From the NCBI RefSeq assembly GCF_037327425.1, contig NZ_CP147846.1, positions 4,526,001 through 4,590,000 on the forward strand: a stretch of 64,000 nt of DNA, written 5' to 3'. This document shows, one piece after another, positions 16,693 through 24,535 of this stretch (the stretch's first letter is position 1; the number at the start of each line of letters is the position of its first letter). Below the pieces are notes generated by a model. The model worked only from the letters and a program-made list of their open reading frames with translations. It was not told the DNA's origin and did not search any database. A program made the translations under genes and the position numbers. Origin of the DNA: Rhodococcus sovatensis. Lineage in GTDB: Bacteria; Actinomycetota; Actinomycetes; Mycobacteriales; Mycobacteriaceae.

Positions 16693-17453
16693 CGATAGAT
16701 GCCGTCGGCAACCCCCAGACGATCCTGGTTCTGGGCGGAACAAGCGAGATCGGTCTCGCCATCACCGAGGAATACCTGTCGAAGTCACCGGCTCGAGTCA
16801 TACTCGCCGCGCTGCCGAACGACCCGCTGCGCGAGAGCGCCGTCGCCCAGCTGACCGCCAAGGGCGCGAAGTCCGTCGACGTCATCGACTTCGATGCACT
16901 CGATACGGCCTCGCACCCGAAGGTCATCGACGAAGCGTGGTCCAAGGGCGATGTCGACGTCGCCATCGTTGCTTTCGCGGTGGACTTCGACGCCGAGGAG
17001 CTGTGGCAGGACCAGCGCAAAGCTGTCCTGACGGCAAACATCAACTACACCGCTTCGGTGTCGGTGGGCGTACTGCTCGGCGAGAAGATGAAGGCACAGG
17101 CCTCCGGACGCATCATCGTCATGTCCTCGGTCGCCGGTGAGCGTGTACGTCGTTCCAACTTCGTGTACGGATCGACCAAAGCGGGTCTCGACGGTTTCTA
17201 CCTCGGCCTCGGAGAAGCTCTGCGCGAGTTCGGCCCTCGCGTGACGGTGATCCGCCCCGGAATGGTGCGCACCAAGTTCAGCGCGCACGTCAAGGAAGCT
17301 CCGTTGACGGTCGACAAGGAAGACATCGCCAAACTGGCGGTGGCCGCATCGCAGAAGGGCAAGGATCTGGTCTGGGCACCGGGACCTTTCCGCTTCGTGA
17401 TGATCGCACTGCGGCACGTTCCGCGTCCGATCTTCCGCAAACTCCCTATCTAG
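16689..17453 (+). CDS. dprE2: Decaprenylphosphoryl-2-keto-ribose reductase DprE2
   Basis: 254 residues, same as Rv3791. NAD(P)H-dependent short-chain reductase completing conversion of the 2'-keto intermediate to decaprenylphosphoryl-arabinose. Motifs: ILVLGGTSEIGLAI (cofactor-binding), IIVMSSVAGERVRRSNFVYGSTKAGLDGFYLGL with catalytic Ser, Tyr and Lys (YxxxK) and VTVIRPGMVRTKFS. GTG 16689 overlaps the dprE1 stop, and the next gene starts on the base after its own stop, so dprE1, dprE2 and aftA are translationally coupled. Confidence 0.96.
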   Translation: MTIDAVGNPQTILVLGGTSEIGLAITEEYLSKSPARVILAALPNDPLRESAVAQLTAKGAKSVDVIDFDALDTASHPKVIDEAWSKGDVDVAIVAFAVDFDAEELWQDQRKAVLTANINYTASVSVGVLLGEKMKAQASGRIIVMSSVAGERVRRSNFVYGSTKAGLDGFYLGLGEALREFGPRVTVIRPGMVRTKFSAHVKEAPLTVDKEDIAKLAVAASQKGKDLVWAPGPFRFVMIALRHVPRPIFRKLPI

Positions 17454-19424
17454 ATGAAACGAGCGCTCGGGACGGCCGTCGACGGTGCACTGGCCGCTCT
17501 CGTCGCAACCATTGTTGCGTCGATCGGGTTGTACGCCTTCTCCCTCGTCGAGTGGCCGGCGTTCAACTCGTCCAACGTCACTCGCGCACTGACGTCGCTC
17601 GGGCAGGTCGTCTGCGCCATAGCGTTCGCCGCGGCGATCGTTCTGTATCGCCGCGGGACCTTGGAATGGTTGGCGAAGGTTCTGACGTGGCTCGGGCTGT
17701 CCGGATTCGTCACGGTCACACTCGGTATGCCCTTGGCGGCGACCAAGTTGTACCTGTTCGGCATTTCGGTCGACCAAGAGTTTCGCACCGAATACCTGAC
17801 GCGACTGACAGATTCGGCCGCGCTGCGCGACATGACGTACGCCGACATCCCACCGTTCTACCCGGCAGGCTGGTTCTGGATCGGCGGACGCGTCGGAAAT
17901 CTCCTGGGCATGGACGGCTGGGAAGTGTTCAAGCCGTTCGCAATCGGGTTCCTCGCAGTCACGGCGGTCGTGGCGTTCACGCTTTGGAAGCAGCTCGTTC
18001 GGACGGACCTGGCCGTCGCGGTCAGCGCCGTGACCACCGCGCTGGTCGTCGCGTACGCATCTCCAGAGGCATACAGCGCCGTCATCGCCCTGCTCGTCGC
18101 GCCGGCTCTCCTACTCGCGTGGGGTGCGCTGAATAGGCCGGTGTCCGTCTACTCCGCTCGCTTGAATGGTCCATCCACGCCATCTGATCGTATGAATGGA
18201 CCATTCAAGCGGTCTGGGGGTAGGAGCGAACCCAAGCGAACCACCAACTGGGGCTGGGGCGCGGTCGTCGGTACCGGATTGTTCCTCGGCCTAGCTGCGA
18301 CGTTCTACACCCTCTATCTGGGGATGGCGGCGTTCGCGGTCACCCTCATGGCCGTCGTATCGGCCGTACTCAACGTTCGCGCACACGGGACATGGCGGGC
18401 CGCCGTTCCGGTTCTCGTCAGGCTCGTCGCCATCGCTGCCATCTCCGGGGTCATAGCGCTCACAGTGTGGCTTCCGTACCTCGTCGACTTCGTGACGGGC
18501 ACCCCGTCGACCTCCGGGACTGCGCTGCACTACCTCCCCGAAGCCGGTGCAGCGCTTCCCTTCCCGATGCTCGAGTTCTCATTGCTCGGCGCCCTCTGCA
18601 TGGTTGGCACGCTGTGGCTGGCGGTCCGGTCCGCGACGTCGAGGCGTGCGCAGGCACTCGGACTTGGCGTCGTCGCCGTGTATCTGTGGACGCTGATGTC
18701 GATGGCGGCCACCGTCGCCGGCACCACGCTGCTGTCGTTCCGACTCGAAGCGGTACTGATCGTATTATTGGGCGCCGCAGGAGTTTTCGGCTTCGTCGAG
18801 GGATCGAAAGCGATATACCAGGCAATCAACGAGCCGACGCGCTTCAAGGTCGCAGCAGTTGTTCTCGCAACCGTCGGCGCACTGGCATTCGCGCAGAACA
18901 TCCCCCAGGTACTGCAAGCGGAGATCACTGTCGCGTACTCGGACACAGACGGTGACGGGGTACGCGCCGACAAGCGTCCACCGAGCGCCGTGTCGTACTA
19001 CGGCGAAGTGGACCAGGCGATCACCGAGCAACTGGGCCGAGAACGGGACGAAACAATCGTGCTCACTGCGGACACGTCGTTCCTGAGCTACTACCCCTAC
19101 TTCGGCTTCCAGGGTTTGACGTCCCACTACGCCAATCCACTCGCTCAGTTCGACCAGCGGTCGGCAGCAATCGCCGAATGGGCAGCACTCGAAACCCCGG
19201 ACGAACTGATCGAAGCACTCGATACCAGCCAGTGGCCGGCTCCCGACGCCTTCCTGTTCCGCCGCGGCGCCGACGGCTACACCCTGAGGCTGGCCGAGGA
19301 TGTGTACCCGAACGATCCCAATGTGCGGCGATACACCGTCACCTTCGACGAGTCGCTGTTCGAGGATCCACGGTTCGAGGTGACCGACATCGGGCCATTT
19401 GCGCTGGTCACTCGTTCCACATAG
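17454..19424 (+). CDS. aftA: Arabinofuranosyltransferase AftA
   Basis: 656 residues (643 in Rv3792). GT-C membrane enzyme that puts the first arabinofuranose on galactan from DPA. About eleven transmembrane segments; the first large outer loop has ISVDQEFRTEYLTRLTDSAALRDMTYADIPPFYPAGWFWIGGR (split here only in wording; Asp/Glu pair and the YADIPPFYPAGWFW segment are family hallmarks). The C-terminal extracytoplasmic domain begins around residue 480. Follows dprE2 without a gap. Odd: residues 236-253 (RLNGPSTPSDRMNGPFKR) are encoded by a complete 54-bp palindromic repeat found elsewhere in the window only outside or at the end of genes; it lies in a cytoplasmic or interhelical loop rich in Arg, Ser and Gly. 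Confidence 0.93.
   Translation: MKRALGTAVDGALAALVATIVASIGLYAFSLVEWPAFNSSNVTRALTSLGQVVCAIAFAAAIVLYRRGTLEWLAKVLTWLGLSGFVTVTLGMPLAATKLYLFGISVDQEFRTEYLTRLTDSAALRDMTYADIPPFYPAGWFWIGGRVGNLLGMDGWEVFKPFAIGFLAVTAVVAFTLWKQLVRTDLAVAVSAVTTALVVAYASPEAYSAVIALLVAPALLLAWGALNRPVSVYSARLNGPSTPSDRMNGPFKRSGGRSEPKRTTNWGWGAVVGTGLFLGLAATFYTLYLGMAAFAVTLMAVVSAVLNVRAHGTWRAAVPVLVRLVAIAAISGVIALTVWLPYLVDFVTGTPSTSGTALHYLPEAGAALPFPMLEFSLLGALCMVGTLWLAVRSATSRRAQALGLGVVAVYLWTLMSMAATVAGTTLLSFRLEAVLIVLLGAAGVFGFVEGSKAIYQAINEPTRFKVAAVVLATVGALAFAQNIPQVLQAEITVAYSDTDGDGVRADKRPPSAVSYYGEVDQAITEQLGRERDETIVLTADTSFLSYYPYFGFQGLTSHYANPLAQFDQRSAAIAEWAALETPDELIEALDTSQWPAPDAFLFRRGADGYTLRLAEDVYPNDPNVRRYTVTFDESLFEDPRFEVTDIGPFALVTRST
18159..18212 (+). 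repeat. Palindromic repeat (54 bp) inserted in frame within aftA
   Basis: Arms 18159-18174 and 18196-18211 are perfect 16-base inverted repeats (CGCTTGAATGGTCCAT and its complement) around a 21-base centre containing catctgatcgtatg. Copies with the same arms and centre lie at 27903-27957, 27977-28031, 31801-31854 and 31875-31928. The 54-base length keeps the aftA frame and contains no stop in that frame. Confidence 0.9.
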
Positions 19425-19434
19425 GCAAATCACA

Positions 19435-19454
19435 TAACGTTCACGTAACGTTCA
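19435..19454 (+). promoter_or_regulatory. Direct repeat TAACGTTCA x2, 11-bp phased
   Basis: TAACGTTCA occurs at 19435-19443 and 19446-19454, one helical turn apart, five bases before the next gene's ATG. Such 11-bp direct repeats with GTTCA are the form of OmpR/PhoB-type response-regulator boxes (PHO-box-like, also resembling GlnR/MtrA sites) in actinobacteria. Binding is not shown. Confidence 0.35.
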
Positions 19455-19459
19455 ACCCG

Positions 19460-21250
19460 ATGATCACCACCGACCAGACTATTCTCGAGCAGCCGGGGAC
19501 GGCCCCCTCGTCGAAAATCGGGTCCGTTGCGGCACGTGTACGCGGGGTCAACCGTGCCGACGTTGCGGCAGCCTCTGCCTTCACCGTCGTCGCCCTGTTC
19601 GTCCTGCAGGGACAGTGGCGGAATCTGTCGAACGGCTACCTCTACAACAGTGGCCAGGACCAGGCGATGTGGGAGTGGTTCTTCGCCGTTGCCGCGCACT
19701 CGGTCGTGCACCTCGAGAACCCACTGTGGAGCGATCTGCAGAACTACCCACTCGGCGTGAATCTCATGGCCAACACCGCCATGTTCGGGCTGTCGATTCC
19801 GTTGGCGCCCGTCACGCTGCTGTTCGGCCCCACCGTCACCTGGGCAATCGCGCTGACGATAGGGCTCGCCGGCACCGCCTATGCCTGGTACTGGCTGTTC
19901 TCGCGGACCGTGGGCGCATCGCGCGGCGCGTCCGCATTGGGCGGCGCACTGTGCGGCTTCGCACCCGGCATGATCTCTCACGCGAACGGACACCCGAACT
20001 TCGTCGTTCTGTTCCTGCTGCCCGTCATTGCGTCGTTGGTCGTCAGCATCGCGCGTACAGGTCCGACGACCAAGAAGACCATTGCACTCGGTCTCGTCGT
20101 CGCGCTGCAGATCATGCTCGGCGAGGAACCACTGCTGATTTTCGCGATCGCCTTCGGACTGTTCGCGCTTGTCTACTACGCCGGCCGACCGCGGAGCTTC
20201 TGGCCCGCCGTCAAGAACTCCTGGAAGAGTCTCTCGATAGCCGCCGTTCTGGCGCTGGCACTCGTCGCCTTCCCGCTGTATTGGCAGTTCTTCGGGCCGC
20301 AAAGCTATTCGTTCCTCGAACACGGCGCAATGGGTAACGACGCCAAAGCACTCACTCAGTTCCCGACGCAGTCGGTCGGCGGGGTCACGACGCCCGGTCA
20401 GAACGTTCGCATCAACGCCACCGAGGAGAATGCGTACTTCGGGTGGCCACTCCTCGTGCTCGCGCTCGTGGCAGCTGTGTGGCTCTGGCGCGTGGCGTGC
20501 GCGCGAGCCGCCGCAGCAACAGCCGCCGCCGTCATCGTTGTCTCGCTCGGATCCGAGCTGATCATCGGCAAGAAGAACACCGAGATCGAACTGCCCTGGC
20601 AATGGCTCGCCGACACGCCACTCGTCGAGTCGGTCCTGGAAACGCGTTTCGCGCTCGCCGCAGTGCCCGCACTTGCCCTACTGCTGGTGCTGGCGACAGA
20701 CGCAGCGTTCAAGCGCGGGCTGCGACCGATCCCGGCAGCGTGGTCCATCGCGTTGGCCTTGGCGCTCGTCCCGCTGCTTCCGACACCGCTGCAGGCAGTG
20801 GAAAGAACCGCGACGCCGCAGTTCTTCGCGAGCGGTGACTGGAAGAACTATGTCGACGACGGCTCGGTCGTGACTGTCCCGTTGCCGCGTCCAGAGGATG
20901 CGAGGCCGCTGCGATGGCAGATCGAGGCCAATATGAGCTTCCCACTCGCAGGCGGCTACTTCGTAGGGCCTAGCGACACCGAGGAAAGAACAGCCAAGTA
21001 CGGCGCCGTGGACCGCCCGACCGCATTGCTGCTCGGATCCGTCCGCAACTCGGGAACAGTTCCCGAGATCACCACCGAGCAACAGGCCGACGCTCGCGCC
21101 GATCTCCAGTTCTGGTCTGCCGACGTCGTAGTGCTGCAGCCGGGCCGCAACAGCGTCGCACTGCGCAACACGGTCAACGCCCTGCTCGGCTTCGACGCCG
21201 AATACCACGACGGCGTCTGGATCTGGGACGTGCGCTCCCTCGTTCCCTAA
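19460..21250 (+). CDS. Unassigned GT-C-like membrane protein between aftA and emb
   Basis: 596 residues from ATG 19460. About eleven to twelve transmembrane segments followed by a soluble extracytoplasmic end of roughly 130 residues. After TM1 the first outer loop has YLYNSGQDQAMWEWFFAVA, an acidic GT-C-like motif, then HLENPLWSDLQNYPLGVNLMAN; later GFAPGMISHANGHPNF. I do not recognise a named family member. No gene occupies this place in M. tuberculosis, where embC follows aftA. Position after aftA (35 bases) and 45 bases before an emb gene suggests transfer of a lipid-linked sugar, perhaps to arabinan. The sugar and acceptor are unknown. Confidence 0.72.
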   Translation: MITTDQTILEQPGTAPSSKIGSVAARVRGVNRADVAAASAFTVVALFVLQGQWRNLSNGYLYNSGQDQAMWEWFFAVAAHSVVHLENPLWSDLQNYPLGVNLMANTAMFGLSIPLAPVTLLFGPTVTWAIALTIGLAGTAYAWYWLFSRTVGASRGASALGGALCGFAPGMISHANGHPNFVVLFLLPVIASLVVSIARTGPTTKKTIALGLVVALQIMLGEEPLLIFAIAFGLFALVYYAGRPRSFWPAVKNSWKSLSIAAVLALALVAFPLYWQFFGPQSYSFLEHGAMGNDAKALTQFPTQSVGGVTTPGQNVRINATEENAYFGWPLLVLALVAAVWLWRVACARAAAATAAAVIVVSLGSELIIGKKNTEIELPWQWLADTPLVESVLETRFALAAVPALALLLVLATDAAFKRGLRPIPAAWSIALALALVPLLPTPLQAVERTATPQFFASGDWKNYVDDGSVVTVPLPRPEDARPLRWQIEANMSFPLAGGYFVGPSDTEERTAKYGAVDRPTALLLGSVRNSGTVPEITTEQQADARADLQFWSADVVVLQPGRNSVALRNTVNALLGFDAEYHDGVWIWDVRSLVP

Positions 21251-21283
21251 CTCCCTCGGACAAGCTCCCACTCCCGCCTCCCC

Positions 21284-21289
21284 TAACAT
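21284..21289 (+). promoter_or_regulatory. Putative -10 box before first emb gene
   Basis: TAACAT lies six bases before the GTG start codon at 21296. The same hexamer precedes the second emb GTG. Both suggest leaderless transcription starts. No clear -35. Confidence 0.4.
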
Positions 21290-21295
21290 GATCGG

Positions 21296-24200
21296 GTGCG
21301 TTCCAAACCCGAGTTGACGACTGCTCGCATCGGTACAGCCAAGACAGTTGCCTTTCTCACCGGGTTGATCGGGGTGATCCTTGCCCTCGCGACGCCGCTT
21401 CTTCCCGTCGAGGAATCGACCGCGACCATCTCATGGCCGTCGGAGAGCTTCGGCAGCGTCGAGTCTCCGTTGGTGTCCTACACGCCGCTGAACCTCGAGG
21501 CGTCGATCCCATGCACGGACGCACCTGGCACTCTCGTTTCCACGCTGCCGTCAGGGGCGCCGGGGGTCGAAAGCCGCGGACTCGTCGTCAAAGTCACCGA
21601 CGAGCAGAACCTCGCGGTGATTCTCCGGGACCGGGTTCTTGCCGAGACCCCCGCTACCGGTGACTGCGCAATTACGGTGGACAGCAACTCTGCACGCACA
21701 GTGGTCAGCGTCGACGGCGAGTCCACCACCGTCGACGGCGACGTCAGACCACAGATGGTCGGTATCTTCACCGACCTGCAGCAGGCTACCCCCGGCCTGA
21801 GCGTCACCGCCGAGATCGACTCCCGGTTCTCGTCCAGCCCGACCCTGTTCAAACTGCTCGCGATGATCGTCGGCGCCCTCGCCATCGTCATGTCGCTATT
21901 CGCGCTGCATCGACTCGACGGAATCGACGGTCGTCGCGCACGCGGTTTCCTCCCCGCCCGCTGGTGGAAGATCACCGGCGTCGACGCCATCGTCATCGGG
22001 ACACTGCTGCTCTGGCACATCATCGGCGCCAACACATCCGACGACGGTTACCTGCTCAACATGGCCAGGGTGTCCGAGAACGCCGGATACATGGCCAACT
22101 ACTTCCGCTGGTTCGGAGTCCCCGAAGCACCGTTCGGAATGCCGTACTACGACATGCTCGCCGCGCTGGCGAAGGTCTCCACAGCCAGCGTCTGGATGCG
22201 GTTGCCTGCCCTGCTCGCCGGAATCCTGTGCTGGATGGTCATCAGCCGTGAGGTCGTCCCGCGCCTCGGCCGTGCCGTCCGCTCGTCGAAAGTCGCACTG
22301 TGGACCGGCGGCCTCGTCTTCCTCGCATTCTGGCTGCCCTACGACAACGGCCTTCGCCCGGAACCGGTCATCGCCCTCGGCGCGCTGCTGACCTGGTGCT
22401 CCATCGAACGAGCCATCGCAACCGGACGCCTGCTGCCCGCGGCCATAGCGCTACTGATCGCCGCTTTCTCCCTCGCCGCCGGTCCGACCGGCCTCATCTG
22501 CATCGCCGCACTCCTGGCAGGCGCGCGACCGCTCGTGCAAATCCTCGTTCGTCGCGCAAAACTCGTTGGGTTCGCCGCCCTGATCGCACCGCTGCTGGCG
22601 TCGGGAACCGCAGTTCTGATCGCGATCTTCGCCGACCAAACCGTCGCCTCCGTCCTCGAAGCGACACGGGTTCGTTCGGCCGTCGGCCCGAACGTGGCGT
22701 GGTTCGACGAACGAATCCGCTGGGATTCGCTGATGATGATCACTCCCGACGGCTCCCTCGCCCGACGGTTCGGCGTGTTCGTGATGCTGCTGTGCGTCGC
22801 GGTATCGGTCTTCGTGATGCTGCGCAAGAACGGACGAATCCCCGGCACAGCGATCGGACCGTCCCGCCGTATTCTCGGAATCATCATCGGCGCACTGGCT
22901 TTGATGATGTTCACCCCCACCAAGTGGACTCATCACTTCGGTGTCTACGCCGGTCTCGCAGGCTCGGTCGCAGCATTGGCCGCCGTCAGTGTCACGGCCG
23001 CGACCATCAGGTCACCGCGCAATCGGACTCTGTTCACCGCTGCCGTGCTGTTCCTGACGGCACTGGCCTTCACGGGCTCCAACGGCTGGTGGTACGTCTC
23101 CAGCTACGGCGTTCCGTGGTTCGACAAGCCGCCATCCGTCGCAGGGAAGGGCTTCTCGACCGTCTTCCTCGGACTGACCGTACTGACCCTGATCTACGCT
23201 GCGTACCAACATATTCGGATGCCGTACGTAACACCCGCCACCAAGAAGCGCCGAAGGTTTGCGCCGTCGGCATTGACCATCGTCGCAGGCGGTGTCGTGC
23301 TGTTCGAGGTACTTTCCTTACTCAAGGGTGCGGTGGCGCAGTACCCGGCCTACTCGATCGCACGCTCGAACATCGACTCCCTTACCGGAAACGCGTGCGG
23401 ACTCGCGAACGATGTTCTGGTGGAGACCGATCCGAATGCATCGTTGCTGCAACCCCTTTCGGATGTATCGGACCCCTTGGGCGTCGGCGGAAACGTCGGG
23501 TTCACACCCAACGGCGTCGCCTCCGATCTGACGGCAGACGCCGAGGAATCCACCCAAGGCGCAGCCAACTCGGTCGCGCCGACCGACGGCAGCACCACCG
23601 TCTCCACCAACAACTCCGGAACCGCAGGCGGCACCGAGGCAAACGCCGGCATCAACGGCAGCACCGTGACGCTGCCGTTCGGTCTCGACCCGGCCACCAC
23701 GCCCGTCCTCGGCAGCTTCGGCACCGAAGAACCGGCATCGCTGACGACCGACTGGTACGGCCTCCCGGGCGACGGTGACCTGATCACCATCGCCGCCGCA
23801 GGCCGGATCCGCTCGGTCGATTCGGACGGGATCGTCACGCCCGGCCAGAGCGTCGAGGTCGAGTACGGCGTCCGAGAGGGCACCGACGTCCGGGCGTTGG
23901 GACGCGTCATGCCGTCGGACATCGGTCCTGCGCCGTCGTGGCGGAATCTGCGCGTACCTCTCGCAGACCTCCCTCCGGAAGCCGACGCCATTCGCATCGT
24001 CGTCGACGATTCCGATCTCGCAGGCAATCAGTGGGCCGCCATCACGCCTCCGCGCGTGCCGAAAACACAATCGCTGAACGACGTCGTCGGCTCGGACGCG
24101 CCCGTCCTGCTCGACTGGGCCGTCGGACTCGCCTTCCCCTGCCAGCGCCCGTTCGACCATCGCTACGGCGTCGCCGAGGTGCCCGAGTACCGCATCCTCC

Positions 24201-24448
24201 CGGACCGCACCGGCGCAGAGTCGACCAACGCGTGGCAGGACTGGATCGGCGGTGGACCGCTCGGCTGGACCGAGCAGCTGCTCGGAGCCCAGACATTGCC
24301 GTCCTATCTGAAGAACGATTACGACCGCGACTGGGGCTCGATCGAGAGATACACACCACTCGACCCGGACGCTACCCCTGCGGAAGTGACCGTCACCGAG
24401 GAGACGCGCTCGGGCTTGTTCAGCCCCGGACCGATCAAAAACGACTGA
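21296..24448 (+). CDS. Arabinosyltransferase, Emb family (first copy)
   Basis: 1050 residues from GTG 21296 (Emb proteins are about 1095 in M. tuberculosis). GT-C enzyme using DPA to extend arabinan. N-terminal TM then an outer carbohydrate-binding-like domain (about 45-170). NTSDDGYLLNMARV holds the catalytic Asp and the Met matching EmbB Met306, and NYFRWFGVPEAPFG the conserved Glu. PTKWTHHFG has the Trp/His pair that lines the donor and ethambutol site. The C-terminal about 350 residues form the extracytoplasmic carbohydrate-binding domain ending DYDRDWGSIERY. Odd: where the second copy and mycobacterial Embs have FGWYY, this one has FGMPYY (Met282-Pro283), a one-residue change plus insertion near the active site. 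EmbC, EmbA or EmbB identity cannot be assigned by eye. Confidence 0.92.
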   Translation: MRSKPELTTARIGTAKTVAFLTGLIGVILALATPLLPVEESTATISWPSESFGSVESPLVSYTPLNLEASIPCTDAPGTLVSTLPSGAPGVESRGLVVKVTDEQNLAVILRDRVLAETPATGDCAITVDSNSARTVVSVDGESTTVDGDVRPQMVGIFTDLQQATPGLSVTAEIDSRFSSSPTLFKLLAMIVGALAIVMSLFALHRLDGIDGRRARGFLPARWWKITGVDAIVIGTLLLWHIIGANTSDDGYLLNMARVSENAGYMANYFRWFGVPEAPFGMPYYDMLAALAKVSTASVWMRLPALLAGILCWMVISREVVPRLGRAVRSSKVALWTGGLVFLAFWLPYDNGLRPEPVIALGALLTWCSIERAIATGRLLPAAIALLIAAFSLAAGPTGLICIAALLAGARPLVQILVRRAKLVGFAALIAPLLASGTAVLIAIFADQTVASVLEATRVRSAVGPNVAWFDERIRWDSLMMITPDGSLARRFGVFVMLLCVAVSVFVMLRKNGRIPGTAIGPSRRILGIIIGALALMMFTPTKWTHHFGVYAGLAGSVAALAAVSVTAATIRSPRNRTLFTAAVLFLTALAFTGSNGWWYVSSYGVPWFDKPPSVAGKGFSTVFLGLTVLTLIYAAYQHIRMPYVTPATKKRRRFAPSALTIVAGGVVLFEVLSLLKGAVAQYPAYSIARSNIDSLTGNACGLANDVLVETDPNASLLQPLSDVSDPLGVGGNVGFTPNGVASDLTADAEESTQGAANSVAPTDGSTTVSTNNSGTAGGTEANAGINGSTVTLPFGLDPATTPVLGSFGTEEPASLTTDWYGLPGDGDLITIAAAGRIRSVDSDGIVTPGQSVEVEYGVREGTDVRALGRVMPSDIGPAPSWRNLRVPLADLPPEADAIRIVVDDSDLAGNQWAAITPPRVPKTQSLNDVVGSDAPVLLDWAVGLAFPCQRPFDHRYGVAEVPEYRILPDRTGAESTNAWQDWIGGGPLGWTEQLLGAQTLPSYLKNDYDRDWGSIERYTPLDPDATPAEVTVTEETRSGLFSPGPIKND

Positions 24449-24521
24449 GCGCCCGGTTTCCATGCCTGGTCCGGGCCGACGGTCTGGACCAGGCATATGT
24501 GCTCTTCTGATCACGCTCGCA

Positions 24522-24527
24522 TAACAT
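24522..24527 (+). promoter_or_regulatory. Putative -10 box of leaderless second emb promoter
   Basis: TAACAT followed by eight bases and GTG 24536. It supports GTG 24536 over the in-frame ATG at 24497, which lies upstream of this box. Confidence 0.42.
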
Positions 24528-24535
24528 CGACAATC

